DNA from: Nonomuraea indica
Lineage (GTDB): Bacteria; Actinomycetota; Actinomycetes; Streptosporangiales; Streptosporangiaceae
Direction of reading: 5' to 3'
NCBI RefSeq assembly: GCF_002850745.1
Contig: NZ_KZ559474.1
Location: forward strand, 62,001-126,000
Length of the DNA stretch: 64,000 bases
In this document: piece after piece, positions 36,027-43,893 of the stretch
Layout of the letters: each line of letters opens with the position of its first letter
Position numbering within the stretch: position 1 is the stretch's first letter
Position numbers and translations under genes: made by a program
The notes under the pieces: model-generated
The model's database searches: none
Seen by the model: only the letters and a program-made list of their open reading frames with translations
Told to the model about the DNA's origin: nothing

Positions 36027-36937
36027 GTGATCAGCTCCTGATGGTCGACGAGCGGGTTGAGCCAGACCTCGGGCGGGCCGAGCGGGCTGTGCCCGTCGGC
36101 GGCGTGCCGGTCGGCCAGCGCGATCAGGTAGAGCAGCGCCGTGCGCCGCGCCCGCGCCGCTGACACGCCGTACGGCGCGAGCAGCCGGACCGCCTGCGCG
36201 AGGCAGGCCCGCGCGGCCGTCGGCGGGTCCATCCGGCGCAGCGCCCGCTGGAAGAAGTGGTGCACGGCGTCGAACCCGTAGGGCACGCCGACCGCGTAGC
36301 GCTCCCAGTCCCACACCAGCAGCCGCCCGTCGGCGCCGGGCGCGACGTTCCACGGGGACAGGTCGCCGTGCCAGGCGTCGCCCTGCTCGCCGCCGGTGCC
36401 GGCGATCTCGCGGACGGCCCGGGCGAGCAGCGCGTCCGGCACCCTCCGCCGCCCGGGGAGGCGGCGCGGCACGGGCAGTGGCGAGACGGCCAGCACCTCC
36501 AGGCCGCGCCACCGCCCGTGGTGCAGCACGGTGGGCGCGACGACCGTCTTCAGCGGCTGCCCGGCCAGCCTCTCCAGCGTCCGCGCCTCGTGGGCGACCA
36601 GCTCGCGGGCCCCGGCGGTGACGCCGACCTTGACGTACGCCAGCAGCCCGCCGTCCGCCCACGCCTCCAGGACCGGTTTGCGGTTGGCCCGCCGGGCGGG
36701 CCGTACGTGCAGGACGGCCCGCACCGGGGTCCCGAACACCTCGCCGAGGTGGGCGGCGATCGACCCGCCGGCCGGCAGCGTCACCCGAGGGCCCGCGTGC
36801 CACCACCGGCGCGGCGCGAGCCGGCGCGGCAGCAGCGGGTGCGGCAGCACGCTGTACGGCAGGTCCGGCCCGGTGCCGGGGTAGAGCAGCCGCACCGTCT
36901 CGTCGAGATAGCGCAGCCGCAGCGTCGCGTCGTTCAC
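36023..36937 (-). CDS. Aminoglycoside/choline kinase-like phosphotransferase
   Basis: 304 residues with the APH-type catalytic core GDAWHGDLSPWNVAPG (HxDxxxxN) and LLVWDWERYAVG as the metal-binding DxE segment near residues 195-225. The N-terminal lobe has VKVGVTAGARELVAHEARTLERL with likely ATP Lys and Glu. GTG 36937 follows GGAGG. It sits in the polymer operon between the polymerase and a sulfotransferase with 4-base overlap, so a small-molecule, sugar or glycan kinase role is more likely than drug resistance; the substrate is unknown. Confidence 0.8.
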   Translation of the reverse strand: MNDATLRLRYLDETVRLLYPGTGPDLPYSVLPHPLLPRRLAPRRWWHAGPRVTLPAGGSIAAHLGEVFGTPVRAVLHVRPARRANRKPVLEAWADGGLLAYVKVGVTAGARELVAHEARTLERLAGQPLKTVVAPTVLHHGRWRGLEVLAVSPLPVPRRLPGRRRVPDALLARAVREIAGTGGEQGDAWHGDLSPWNVAPGADGRLLVWDWERYAVGVPYGFDAVHHFFQRALRRMDPPTAARACLAQAVRLLAPYGVSAARARRTALLYLIALADRHAADGHSPLGPPEVWLNPLVDHQELIT

Positions 36938-36953
36938 CTGGAGCGCCTCCGGT

Positions 36954-38300
36954 TCACGGGGAGTTCCTCCACAGCAGGGCGAAGGAGACGAGGTAGAGGA
37001 TGAGCGGCGTGACCAGGCCGTCGTAGACGAACATGTAGAGCAGCACCAGGCCCATCACCAGCACGCCGGCCAGGCCGATCGGGCTGCGGTCGGCCCAGTG
37101 GCGCCGGATCGCGCCGAGGAAGAACGCCACGTACAGCAGAGCCCCGGTGAACCCCTGCGTGATGACCAGCAGCCAGAGCTGCCCGTCGCTGCCCAGCGGA
37201 GGATGGCCGCAGCCGGTGCACCACGAGGTCTTGCCGGTGGTGATCGTGCGGTGGTTGCCCATGGCGTTGCGGGTGTTGCCGAACCCGATGACCGGCGAGC
37301 GGGTCGCCGCCCTGAGCGTCGCCGACACGGTGAAGGCCCTGATGTCGTTGGAGTGCGGGTTGTCCAGCCGCTGCGCCACCAGTGCCGACAGCGGGCTGAG
37401 CGCGAACACCAGCGCCCCCGTCGCCGCCGCCGCGCACACCGCCGCCCTGGTCCGGCCGCCCACCCGGACGACGACGTAGAGCGCGGCGAGGCCGAGGCCG
37501 ATCCACAGGCCCCGGTTCAGCGAGTAGACCACGGGGACGGCGGCCAGGCCGAGCAGCACCACGGCGAGGGCCCTGCGCAGCCGCCCGCCGTACACCCACC
37601 AGCCGACCACGAACCAGATCAGCAGCACCGACATGTTGCTGCCCCAGGCGTTCGCCCACTCGAACGGAGCCTCGGGGCGCGGCGAGGCGTAACCGAGGAC
37701 CTTCTGCGTCTGAGCGGCGGTGGGGTGGATGAGGTTCTGGACGAACGGGTTGCCGCCGATCCAGTCGGGCAGCAGCGTCTCGACCGGCGAGGTGAACGAG
37801 AAGTCCGGTGCGAGCACGCCGAGCAGCCCGCCCGCCACCGTGGTGACGAACAGCGCGCCGAGCATCCGCACCAGCCGCAGCTGCGGCAGCTCCCGCTCGG
37901 TCAGGTTGCCCAGGTAGAGCACCACGACGAGCACCGACACGTACAGCGCCAGCCGCATGACGTAGCCGATGATCCGGCCCGCGCCCAGCTCGCCGTAGGT
38001 GTCGGGCGGCATCTCCGACAGCATCAGGGCGCTCAGCGCGTAACCGGCGAGCAGCAGCAGCCACAGCCCGAAACCGCGCGGCACCCGGACGGGCCGGCGC
38101 CGCCACAGGATGGCCGCCATCGGGACGGCCAGCAGGATCACCGACAGCCCGCCGAGGCCGAGCGCCCACCACACGGGGTAGCCGACGAGCAGCGCCGCGA
38201 TGGGCCAGGCGGGCCCGACAAGGGCGGCGCGCCGCGTGTCCGGCCGGGCGGGTCCGGGCAGGACGGCCTGCCCGGCGCCGGGCCAGGCGGCTCCGGTCAC
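36954..38300 (-). CDS. O-antigen ligase/polymerase-type membrane protein (Wzy-like)
   Basis: 448 residues with about 10-12 hydrophobic helices and a long extracytoplasmic loop (about residues 130-205). NRGLWIGLGLAALYV and RAFTVSATLRAATRSPVIGFGNTRN are typical of the Wzy_C domain. It would polymerise or ligate flipped units. Starts GTG 38300, overlapping the chain-length gene as GTGA. Specific activity cannot be separated between ligase and polymerase by sequence; operon partners favour polymerase. Confidence 0.85.
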   Translation of the reverse strand: MTGAAWPGAGQAVLPGPARPDTRRAALVGPAWPIAALLVGYPVWWALGLGGLSVILLAVPMAAILWRRRPVRVPRGFGLWLLLLAGYALSALMLSEMPPDTYGELGAGRIIGYVMRLALYVSVLVVVLYLGNLTERELPQLRLVRMLGALFVTTVAGGLLGVLAPDFSFTSPVETLLPDWIGGNPFVQNLIHPTAAQTQKVLGYASPRPEAPFEWANAWGSNMSVLLIWFVVGWWVYGGRLRRALAVVLLGLAAVPVVYSLNRGLWIGLGLAALYVVVRVGGRTRAAVCAAAATGALVFALSPLSALVAQRLDNPHSNDIRAFTVSATLRAATRSPVIGFGNTRNAMGNHRTITTGKTSWCTGCGHPPLGSDGQLWLLVITQGFTGALLYVAFFLGAIRRHWADRSPIGLAGVLVMGLVLLYMFVYDGLVTPLILYLVSFALLWRNSP

Positions 38301-39604
38301 GACGGTGTGCCGCGGGGCCGGCGGGACCGGCCGGCCACGGACGCCAGGCGGGGGTCGGTGCTCCGTTCGGGGCCCGCGACGAGTTTGCCCAGCGGGGTGT
38401 GCTGACGGGGCGGCACGGGGTCCGGGGCCGCGGACTCGCCCGCCGTGGCGACCACCCCGATGACGGGCACGTGGTGCCTGCGCAGGCGGCGGGCCGCCTC
38501 GGTGACCTGCTCGGCGGTCGCCACCCCGAGCCCGGCCGTCAGCACGGCGGCGTCGGCCCTGGTCAGGTCGCCCACGTCGGAGCCGTCGAGGACCGACAGC
38601 GGGGTCCGCGCGGCCAGCGTGCCCGCCACGAGGGAGACGCCATGCCCGGCGGGCACGCCCGTGACCAGCAGCCGCCGGCCCGGACAGGCCGCGATCACCG
38701 TGGAGGCCAGGTCGTGCAACGTGCGCGCGTCGCCGTGGCCGGGCAGCACGGCGAGGACGGGCAGACCGGTGAGGCGCTCCACGTCGGCCGGCGCGCGCAG
38801 CAGGGTGTCGAGCCGGTCGCGCACCTGGGCCGCCGCCGTCCCGGCGAGCAGCCCGAGCATGAGCCCCGTGCCGAGGTGCAGCGGCAGGCTGGGGGAGCTG
38901 GGCTCCCGCGGCGGGACGGCGTCGCTGATGACCGAGCCCGGCGTGACCGTGGTGGTCTTGAGCGCGTCGTACTTCAGCGTGAGGCTGGCGGCCTGGCGGA
39001 CGAGCACGCTCTGCCGGTGCAGGGCGCGGGTGTGCTCGGCGCTGCCGCGCGGCAGCACGGCCAGCTCCTCGGTGACGGTGTCGAGGCCGGTGTCGACCTG
39101 CCGGAGCTTGGCGAGCATGGCCCGCTGCTGGAGCGCGAGGGCCGCCTGCGCGCCGGCGGCGCGGTTGGCGAGGTAGGCGGCGGCGTAGGCGCGCGACTGG
39201 GCGGCCGCCCCGCCGGGCGTCGCCGCGGTGACGGAGATCGTCAGCACCGCCGAGTTGGGCGGCACGGTCACCTCGACCGGCTCCAGCTCGGCGGCTCCGA
39301 GCAGCTTGGCGGCCCGCGCCGCGACGACGGCCGACTGGGCCACCTGCGCCTCGGTGTCGAGGTTGAGCGGCTCGCGCTGGCGGGCGGTGACCTGGTTGGT
39401 CTGCTCCTGGACGCCGACCGGCGCGACCAGCACCTGGGTGGTGGCGGTGTAGGCGGACGGCGTCAGCCACTGCGCCGCCAGCCCGGCCGCGCCACCGACC
39501 AGGACGAACCCGGCGAAGAGCACCCGGCGCCGGCGCAGCAGCGACAGGTGCTCCCCGAGATCGGTGCCGGACCGGCGGCCCGGGGAGTCCGGCGGCAGGC
39601 TCAT
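38297..39604 (-). CDS. Polysaccharide chain-length determinant/co-polymerase (Wzz-like with degenerate kinase-like domain)
   Basis: 435 residues. Two membrane helices (about 22-45 and about 250-270) bracket an extracytoplasmic helical region with LNLDTEAQVAQSAVVA. The cytoplasmic tail resembles a BY-kinase/MinD fold (LRAPADVERLTGLPVLAVLPG, LLVTGVPAGHGVSLVAGTLA) but the Walker A lysine is missing and no Tyr cluster is seen, so it is probably not a kinase. ATG 39604 follows AGGGAG. First gene of the leftward operon, so it may set chain length. Confidence 0.85.
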   Translation of the reverse strand: MSLPPDSPGRRSGTDLGEHLSLLRRRRVLFAGFVLVGGAAGLAAQWLTPSAYTATTQVLVAPVGVQEQTNQVTARQREPLNLDTEAQVAQSAVVAARAAKLLGAAELEPVEVTVPPNSAVLTISVTAATPGGAAAQSRAYAAAYLANRAAGAQAALALQQRAMLAKLRQVDTGLDTVTEELAVLPRGSAEHTRALHRQSVLVRQAASLTLKYDALKTTTVTPGSVISDAVPPREPSSPSLPLHLGTGLMLGLLAGTAAAQVRDRLDTLLRAPADVERLTGLPVLAVLPGHGDARTLHDLASTVIAACPGRRLLVTGVPAGHGVSLVAGTLAARTPLSVLDGSDVGDLTRADAAVLTAGLGVATAEQVTEAARRLRRHHVPVIGVVATAGESAAPDPVPPRQHTPLGKLVAGPERSTDPRLASVAGRSRRPRGTPS

Positions 39605-39886
39605 GTGGCTCCCTGGAGTGTGTGCGTGGCGTCGCGACATGGCGACGCAGCGTCACGGCCGAGGTGTCCGCCCACTATAGGCGGGGTGGATCTCGCCATG
39701 GCCGAATACAGAAGATTTTCTGCCGTACGGGCCGCGATTCCGCCCTGCTTTATAACGATATTTATGGACAAATGATGGGGCTTGGTCAGGAGTCCTACCA
39801 GCGAGAACGCGCCCGAACGAGGGGAGCGGCATGGCATGGTTCAGGTTTGACGAACGGGCGTCCTCGAAAAAAGGGGGTAGGACGGT
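39605..39886. promoter_or_regulatory. AT-richer divergent promoter region between the chain-length gene and the GH26-like lipoprotein
   Basis: 282 bases with no gene I can support. TATAGT (39674-39679, - strand) is a credible -10 for the leftward polymer operon. A 14-base palindrome CAGAA-N4-TTCTG (39709-39722) and CCGTACGG (39723-39730) are adjacent. CTTTATAACGATATTTATGG (about 39748-39767) is much lower in GC than its neighbours and may serve either direction. Confidence 0.5.
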
Positions 39887-41008
39887 TTGCTGCGACCGGG
39901 CATTTCACGAAACAGGGCCGCGACGCTGGCCGCGCTGACGCTCGCCACGCTCACCGCGTGCTCGGGCGGCGGCGACGGCCGCCCACCGGCGTCCGCGCGG
40001 GAGGGGCGGCCGGCGCCCGCGACCCAGGCGGGGCCCGAGGCCCGCCCCGTCCAGGCGGCGCCGAGCGGCGCGCCCGCCTGCACGGTCACCGACAGGCTCA
40101 TCCCGTCGTGCGGGGCCTGGTGGGGGCTGGCCCCGGAGGTCTTCACCGGCGTGCCCGTGGACGAGGCGCTGCGCGGGGCCGAGGCGAGGATGGGCTCGCG
40201 GGCCGACCTCGTGCACGTCTACCACCGGGGCAAGGAACTGTTCCCCACGGAGCGTGAGATCCGGCTGGCCCGCGACAGGCACGGGCCGCGGCTGCTGCTG
40301 GTCAACTGGAAGCCGTCGATGGAGCACACCTGGGCGGAGATCTCCGACGGCGCCGTGGACCGGCGCATCGACCGCCTGGCCGCGCACATCCGCCGGACGT
40401 TCCCCGAGCGGTTCTTCCTGACCATCCACCACGAGCCGGAGAACGACGTCGTCCCCGGGCCCGGCTCGGGCATGCAGGCGGCCGACTACGCCGCCATGTA
40501 CCGCCACGTGGTGCTGCGGCTGCGGGAGAAGGGGGTGCGCAACGCCGTCACGGTGATGACGTACATGGGCGCGCCCAACTGGGCGGCCAAGCCGTGGTTC
40601 GGCGAGCTGTACCCGGGCGACGACGTGGTGGACTGGGTGGCGATGGACCCCTACGCCGACGGCCGGGTCCGTGACTTCGACGGCCTGGTCAACAAGACCC
40701 GCCCCGAGTACGCCCGCTGGCCGGGCTTCTACCGGTGGACGCAGCTCCACTTTCCCGGCAAGCCGGTCATGGTGGCGGAGTGGGGGGTGTTCGAGCGGCC
40801 CGGCGACCGGTCGTTCAAGCGGCGGTTCTTCGCGTCCGTACGCGCCCGGATGAGCGCGTACCCGCAGATCAAGGCGCTGGTCTACTTCGACTCGCCGCAC
40901 GCGCCGCGTGGGGACACCAGGTTCGACACCGAGCCGGAGGCCCGGCGGGCATTCAGCGAGCTCGCGCGAGATCCGCGCTTTCGCTCGACTCGCGTGCCGC
41001 GGCCCTGA
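39887..41008 (+). CDS. GH26-like glycoside hydrolase lipoprotein
   Basis: 373 residues, surface-anchored. Signal with lipobox LTACSGG (Cys25), then a disordered linker of about 45 residues. The TIM-barrel domain has FLTIHHEPENDV near residues 178-189 with the acid/base Glu, and PVMVAEWGVFERPG near 294 with the nucleophile Glu, as in family 26 (beta-mannanase and related). VDWVAMDPYADG also fits. TTG 39887 follows GGTAGGAC. Placed between the two polysaccharide arms; a role in trimming or releasing the polymer is inference. The 3' end overlaps the convergent exporter gene by 56 bases. Confidence 0.82.
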   Translation: MLRPGISRNRAATLAALTLATLTACSGGGDGRPPASAREGRPAPATQAGPEARPVQAAPSGAPACTVTDRLIPSCGAWWGLAPEVFTGVPVDEALRGAEARMGSRADLVHVYHRGKELFPTEREIRLARDRHGPRLLLVNWKPSMEHTWAEISDGAVDRRIDRLAAHIRRTFPERFFLTIHHEPENDVVPGPGSGMQAADYAAMYRHVVLRLREKGVRNAVTVMTYMGAPNWAAKPWFGELYPGDDVVDWVAMDPYADGRVRDFDGLVNKTRPEYARWPGFYRWTQLHFPGKPVMVAEWGVFERPGDRSFKRRFFASVRARMSAYPQIKALVYFDSPHAPRGDTRFDTEPEARRAFSELARDPRFRSTRVPRP

Positions 41009-41831
41009 CCTGCCAGAGCCGCCCGGCGACGGTGACGGCCACGGCGGCCAGCAGGATCCACAGGGTGACCGTGTTGTCCACGTCGAGCAGCTTGAGCGCC
41101 GAGGCGAGCAGCACGATCGCGAGCATCGCCCGGATGAGGCCGCCCGGCGCCCGGGAGGAGACGCGGGCGCCCAGGTAGACGCCGGGGATCGCGCCGAGCA
41201 GCAGCGACAGCGTGAGGTCGAGCTTGAAGTCGCCGAAGAGCAGGTGGCCCAGCGCCGCCGAGGTCACCAGGGGCACGGCCTGCACGAGGTCGGTGCCGAC
41301 AAGCTCGTTGGCCTTGAGCATGGGATACAGCGCGACGAGCGCCACGATGATGAGCGAGCCCGAACCGACCGAGGAGATGCCGACGATCAGCCCGCCTACC
41401 GTACCGACCAGTAGGGTCGGGATGGGGCGTACGGCGACGTCGGCGGCCCGCGCCGTGCCGCCTCTCCCTCCGATCAGCGTCTTGGCGACCAGGCCCGCCA
41501 CGGCCAGCAGCAGCGCCACGCCGAGCGCGTACTTCACGCCGTCGCCCACCGCGAACGCGCGGGCCACGAACACCCCGCAGAACGCCGCCGGCACCGACCC
41601 GGCGCACAGCCAGGCCACCAGCCTCAGGTTGACCGTGCCCCGGCGCAGGTGCACGACGCCGCCCACCGGCTTCATCACCGCGGAGGCGACCAGGTCGCTG
41701 GAGACCGCGGCGAGCGGCGGGACGTTGAAGAACAGCATCATCATCGGCGTCATGAGCGCGCCGCCGCCCATGCCCGTCAGGCCGACGACGATGGCCACGA
41801 GGAAGGAACCGATGATCAGGGGGACGTCCAT
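40953..41831 (-). CDS. TauE/SafE (TSUP) family membrane transporter
   Basis: 292 residues with about eight hydrophobic helices. Signature VVGLTGMGGGALMTPMMML near the N-terminus and SSDLVASAVMKPVGGVVHL, repeated as VGISSVGSGSLIIVALVALYP in the second half, is typical of TSUP. Members move sulfite, sulfoacetate or related anions. Start ATG 41831 overlaps the stop of the APS-kinase gene by one base, so it belongs to the sulfur-activation operon. Sulfate uptake or sulfite export are both possible. Confidence 0.88.
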   Translation of the reverse strand: MDVPLIIGSFLVAIVVGLTGMGGGALMTPMMMLFFNVPPLAAVSSDLVASAVMKPVGGVVHLRRGTVNLRLVAWLCAGSVPAAFCGVFVARAFAVGDGVKYALGVALLLAVAGLVAKTLIGGRGGTARAADVAVRPIPTLLVGTVGGLIVGISSVGSGSLIIVALVALYPMLKANELVGTDLVQAVPLVTSAALGHLLFGDFKLDLTLSLLLGAIPGVYLGARVSSRAPGGLIRAMLAIVLLASALKLLDVDNTVTLWILLAAVAVTVAGRLWQVRAAARESSESADLARAR

Positions 41832-43060
41832 CAACGGACCCAGCCGCCGCTCCGGAGGGCGCCCAGCACCTGCGTGACGGCCGCCTCGATCGAGATGTGC
41901 GTGGTGTCGATGACCAGGTCGGCGTCGTCCGGCTCCTCGTAGGGGTCGGAGACGCCGGTGAACTCGGGGATGAGCCCGGCGCGGGCCTTGGCGTACAGTC
42001 CCTTGCGGTCACGTCGCTCGCACTCCTCCAGCGGCGTGGCGACGTGGACCAGGAGGAAGTCGGCCCCGACCGACTCGACCATCTCGCGCACCTCGGCGCG
42101 GGTGGCCGCGTAGGGGGCGATGGGGGCGCAGATGGCCAGGCCGCCGTGACGGGCGGCCTCGGCGGCGACGAAGCCGATGCGCCGGATGTTGAGGTCGCGG
42201 TCGGCCTTGGAGAACGTCAGGCCCTTCGACAGCAGCGCGCGCACCACGTCGCCGTCCAGGTGGGTGACGGTCCGGGTGCCGAGCTCCAGCAGCGCGTCGC
42301 GCAGGCCGCGGGCGATCGTCGACTTGCCGGACCCGGACAGTCCGGTGAAGAACACCACGAGCCCCCTGCGGTGGGGCGGGCCGGGGATGCTGACCGGTTC
42401 GGGTCCCGCCAGGTGCTCGGCGGCGCCGTAGGCGGTGGCGACGTGCTCGCGCAGCTCCAGGTCGATCTCGGGCTCCTCGCGCGGGGCGAGGGGGACGGGC
42501 ACCACCAGCGTGCCGGCGGGGAGCTGCTCCCTGGCCCGCAGCGCGGCCCGCACCACCGCCGGGCCGGACTCGCCGAAGGAGAGGGGCAGCAGCAGGATCA
42601 CCGCGTCGAGCTCCTTGGCCGTCGCGGCGATCTCGGCCAGGTCGTCCAGCGGCCCCCGCATCGTGACGGCCAGCGCCGCGCGCCCGCCGAGCTCCTCGCG
42701 CACCTGCGCGGGGGTGCGGTGCAGGCGGGCGAACGGGCCGTGCTCCGGCGCGCCGAGCGGCCGCACCGGACCGGCGGCGAACCCGTCGTGGCCGCGCTCG
42801 GTCACGGTGAGCGCGGCCAGCGGCACCCCCTCGGGGTCGAGCAGCGTGACCTCGTCGCCGGGGGCGGCCTCGTCGGGCAGGCGCAGCGTCACGGGCGCCG
42901 GCCAGGGCGTGCCGTCGGCGAGCGTGCCGCGCTCGTGGACGGCGTGCAGGTCGTCGTGGCCGAGGAAGCCCGTCAGCGGGTGGAACGCTCCGGACAGCAG
43001 CAGCTCAAGGTCGGCCAGCTCCCGGGCGCCGGGGGTCCACTCCACGTTCCGCCATCCCAA
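41831..43060 (-). CDS. cysC: APS kinase fused to a degenerate ATP-sulfurylase-like domain
   Basis: 409 residues. The C-terminal APS kinase domain (about 230-400) has FFTGLSGSGKSTIARGL, HLDGDVVRALLSKGLTFSKADRD and IAPYAATRAEVREMV; it makes PAPS. The N-terminal part resembles the PUA-like domain of ATP sulfurylase (LELLLSGAFHPLTGFLG, LADGTPWPAPVTL), then a residual catalytic region where the usual QxRN and HxxH motifs read TMRG and DDLA. Sulfurylase activity is therefore likely lost and supplied by CysDN. TTG 43060 is chosen; GTG 43045 is an alternative. Supplies PAPS to the three sulfotransferases. Confidence 0.9.
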   Translation of the reverse strand: MGWRNVEWTPGARELADLELLLSGAFHPLTGFLGHDDLHAVHERGTLADGTPWPAPVTLRLPDEAAPGDEVTLLDPEGVPLAALTVTERGHDGFAAGPVRPLGAPEHGPFARLHRTPAQVREELGGRAALAVTMRGPLDDLAEIAATAKELDAVILLLPLSFGESGPAVVRAALRAREQLPAGTLVVPVPLAPREEPEIDLELREHVATAYGAAEHLAGPEPVSIPGPPHRRGLVVFFTGLSGSGKSTIARGLRDALLELGTRTVTHLDGDVVRALLSKGLTFSKADRDLNIRRIGFVAAEAARHGGLAICAPIAPYAATRAEVREMVESVGADFLLVHVATPLEECERRDRKGLYAKARAGLIPEFTGVSDPYEEPDDADLVIDTTHISIEAAVTQVLGALRSGGWVR

Positions 43061-43065
43061 CTATT

Positions 43066-43078
43066 CCGATTGAATTGG
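43066..43078 (-). promoter_or_regulatory. Imperfect palindrome upstream of the APS kinase gene
   Basis: CCGATTGAATTGG reads CCAATTCAATCGG on the other strand, matching CCRATT-N-AATYGG. It lies 6-18 bases upstream of the TTG start within a short AT-richer leader. Candidate operator, unassigned. Confidence 0.35.
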
Positions 43079-43114
43079 TAGGAAACAAGTCTAGCGGCCG
43101 GCCGCCGCGGGTCG

Positions 43115-43831
43115 CTAGATGAGCCTGGCGAAGTGGTTCTGCGGCTTCCTGATGACCATGACGATCTCGTCGTGTGTCGAAGGGTAGCGCCCCCTGGTCA
43201 GCCGGTCGGCCAGCCGGACGGCCGTCCGGCCCACCCGGCACAGCGCCGGTCCGCTCGTGACCGTGCGGTCGTCGGTGATCAGCAGGCCGCGGCTGAGGCA
43301 GAAGGCGTGGATGCCGTCGTGCGAGGTGAGCGGTTCGTACACGGCGGGCAGCGGACCGGGCCGGCCCTCGGGGACCAGTCGGCGCCACAGCAGCCGGCGC
43401 AGCCACGACGGCGTCAGCCGCTCGCACAGCCCGTACGCCGACCCGCGGTCGCGCATGCGCAGCAGCACCAGCCCGCCCGGCCGCAGCGTCAGCAGCAGCC
43501 GGTCGAGGACCAGCTCCGCGTGCCGGATCCGCTCCAGCAGGAACGACACCTGCACCACGTCGACCGACCGGGGCGGCACCGGCATCGACCGCAGGTCGCC
43601 GAGGATGCACCGCTCCAGGTCGGCCCGCTCCTCGACCACGCTCCTGATCACCGGCAGGTCCTCGTCGACGCCCGTCATCCTGGTGTCGATCCGGTCCAGG
43701 GTCAGGGGCTCGTCGTGCGCGCACCCCGCCACCAGCACGTCGAGCCGCCGGCCGAGCTGCCCGGCCCACTGCTCGCGAACCCGCTCATGGAACAGGTCGC
43801 CTCGGTGGGCGACCGACCGCACTTCAGACAT
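43115..43831 (-). CDS. SAM-dependent methyltransferase, class I-like
   Basis: 238 residues. A Rossmann-type core is suggested by RLDVLVAGCAHDEPLTLDRID (motif I, glycine-poor), then GDLRSMPVPPRSVDVVQVSFLLERIRHAELVLDRLLLTLRPGG compressed as motifs II-III with the typical LRPGGLVLL strand. The motif I is weaker than usual, so cofactor binding is not certain. It is divergent from the cupin gene and separated from the APS kinase promoter, so it may mark the edge of the island. Acceptor unknown. Confidence 0.7.
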   Translation of the reverse strand: MSEVRSVAHRGDLFHERVREQWAGQLGRRLDVLVAGCAHDEPLTLDRIDTRMTGVDEDLPVIRSVVEERADLERCILGDLRSMPVPPRSVDVVQVSFLLERIRHAELVLDRLLLTLRPGGLVLLRMRDRGSAYGLCERLTPSWLRRLLWRRLVPEGRPGPLPAVYEPLTSHDGIHAFCLSRGLLITDDRTVTSGPALCRVGRTAVRLADRLTRGRYPSTHDEIVMVIRKPQNHFARLI

Positions 43832-43893
43832 GTCACTTAGAGTAATCAGCTCGTGGCGTTACGTACGGGATTTGCCTGCTAGCGTCCTCGGCC

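Noticed and set aside
36023..36937. Aminoglycoside resistance gene
   Set aside because: Only the general kinase core matches; overlap with a sulfotransferase gene in a polysaccharide operon argues for another substrate.
36954..39656. A 900-codon frame fusing the polymerase to upstream sequence
   Set aside because: Upstream of GTG 38300 it is an off-frame reading of the chain-length gene, which has its own ribosome site and real motifs.
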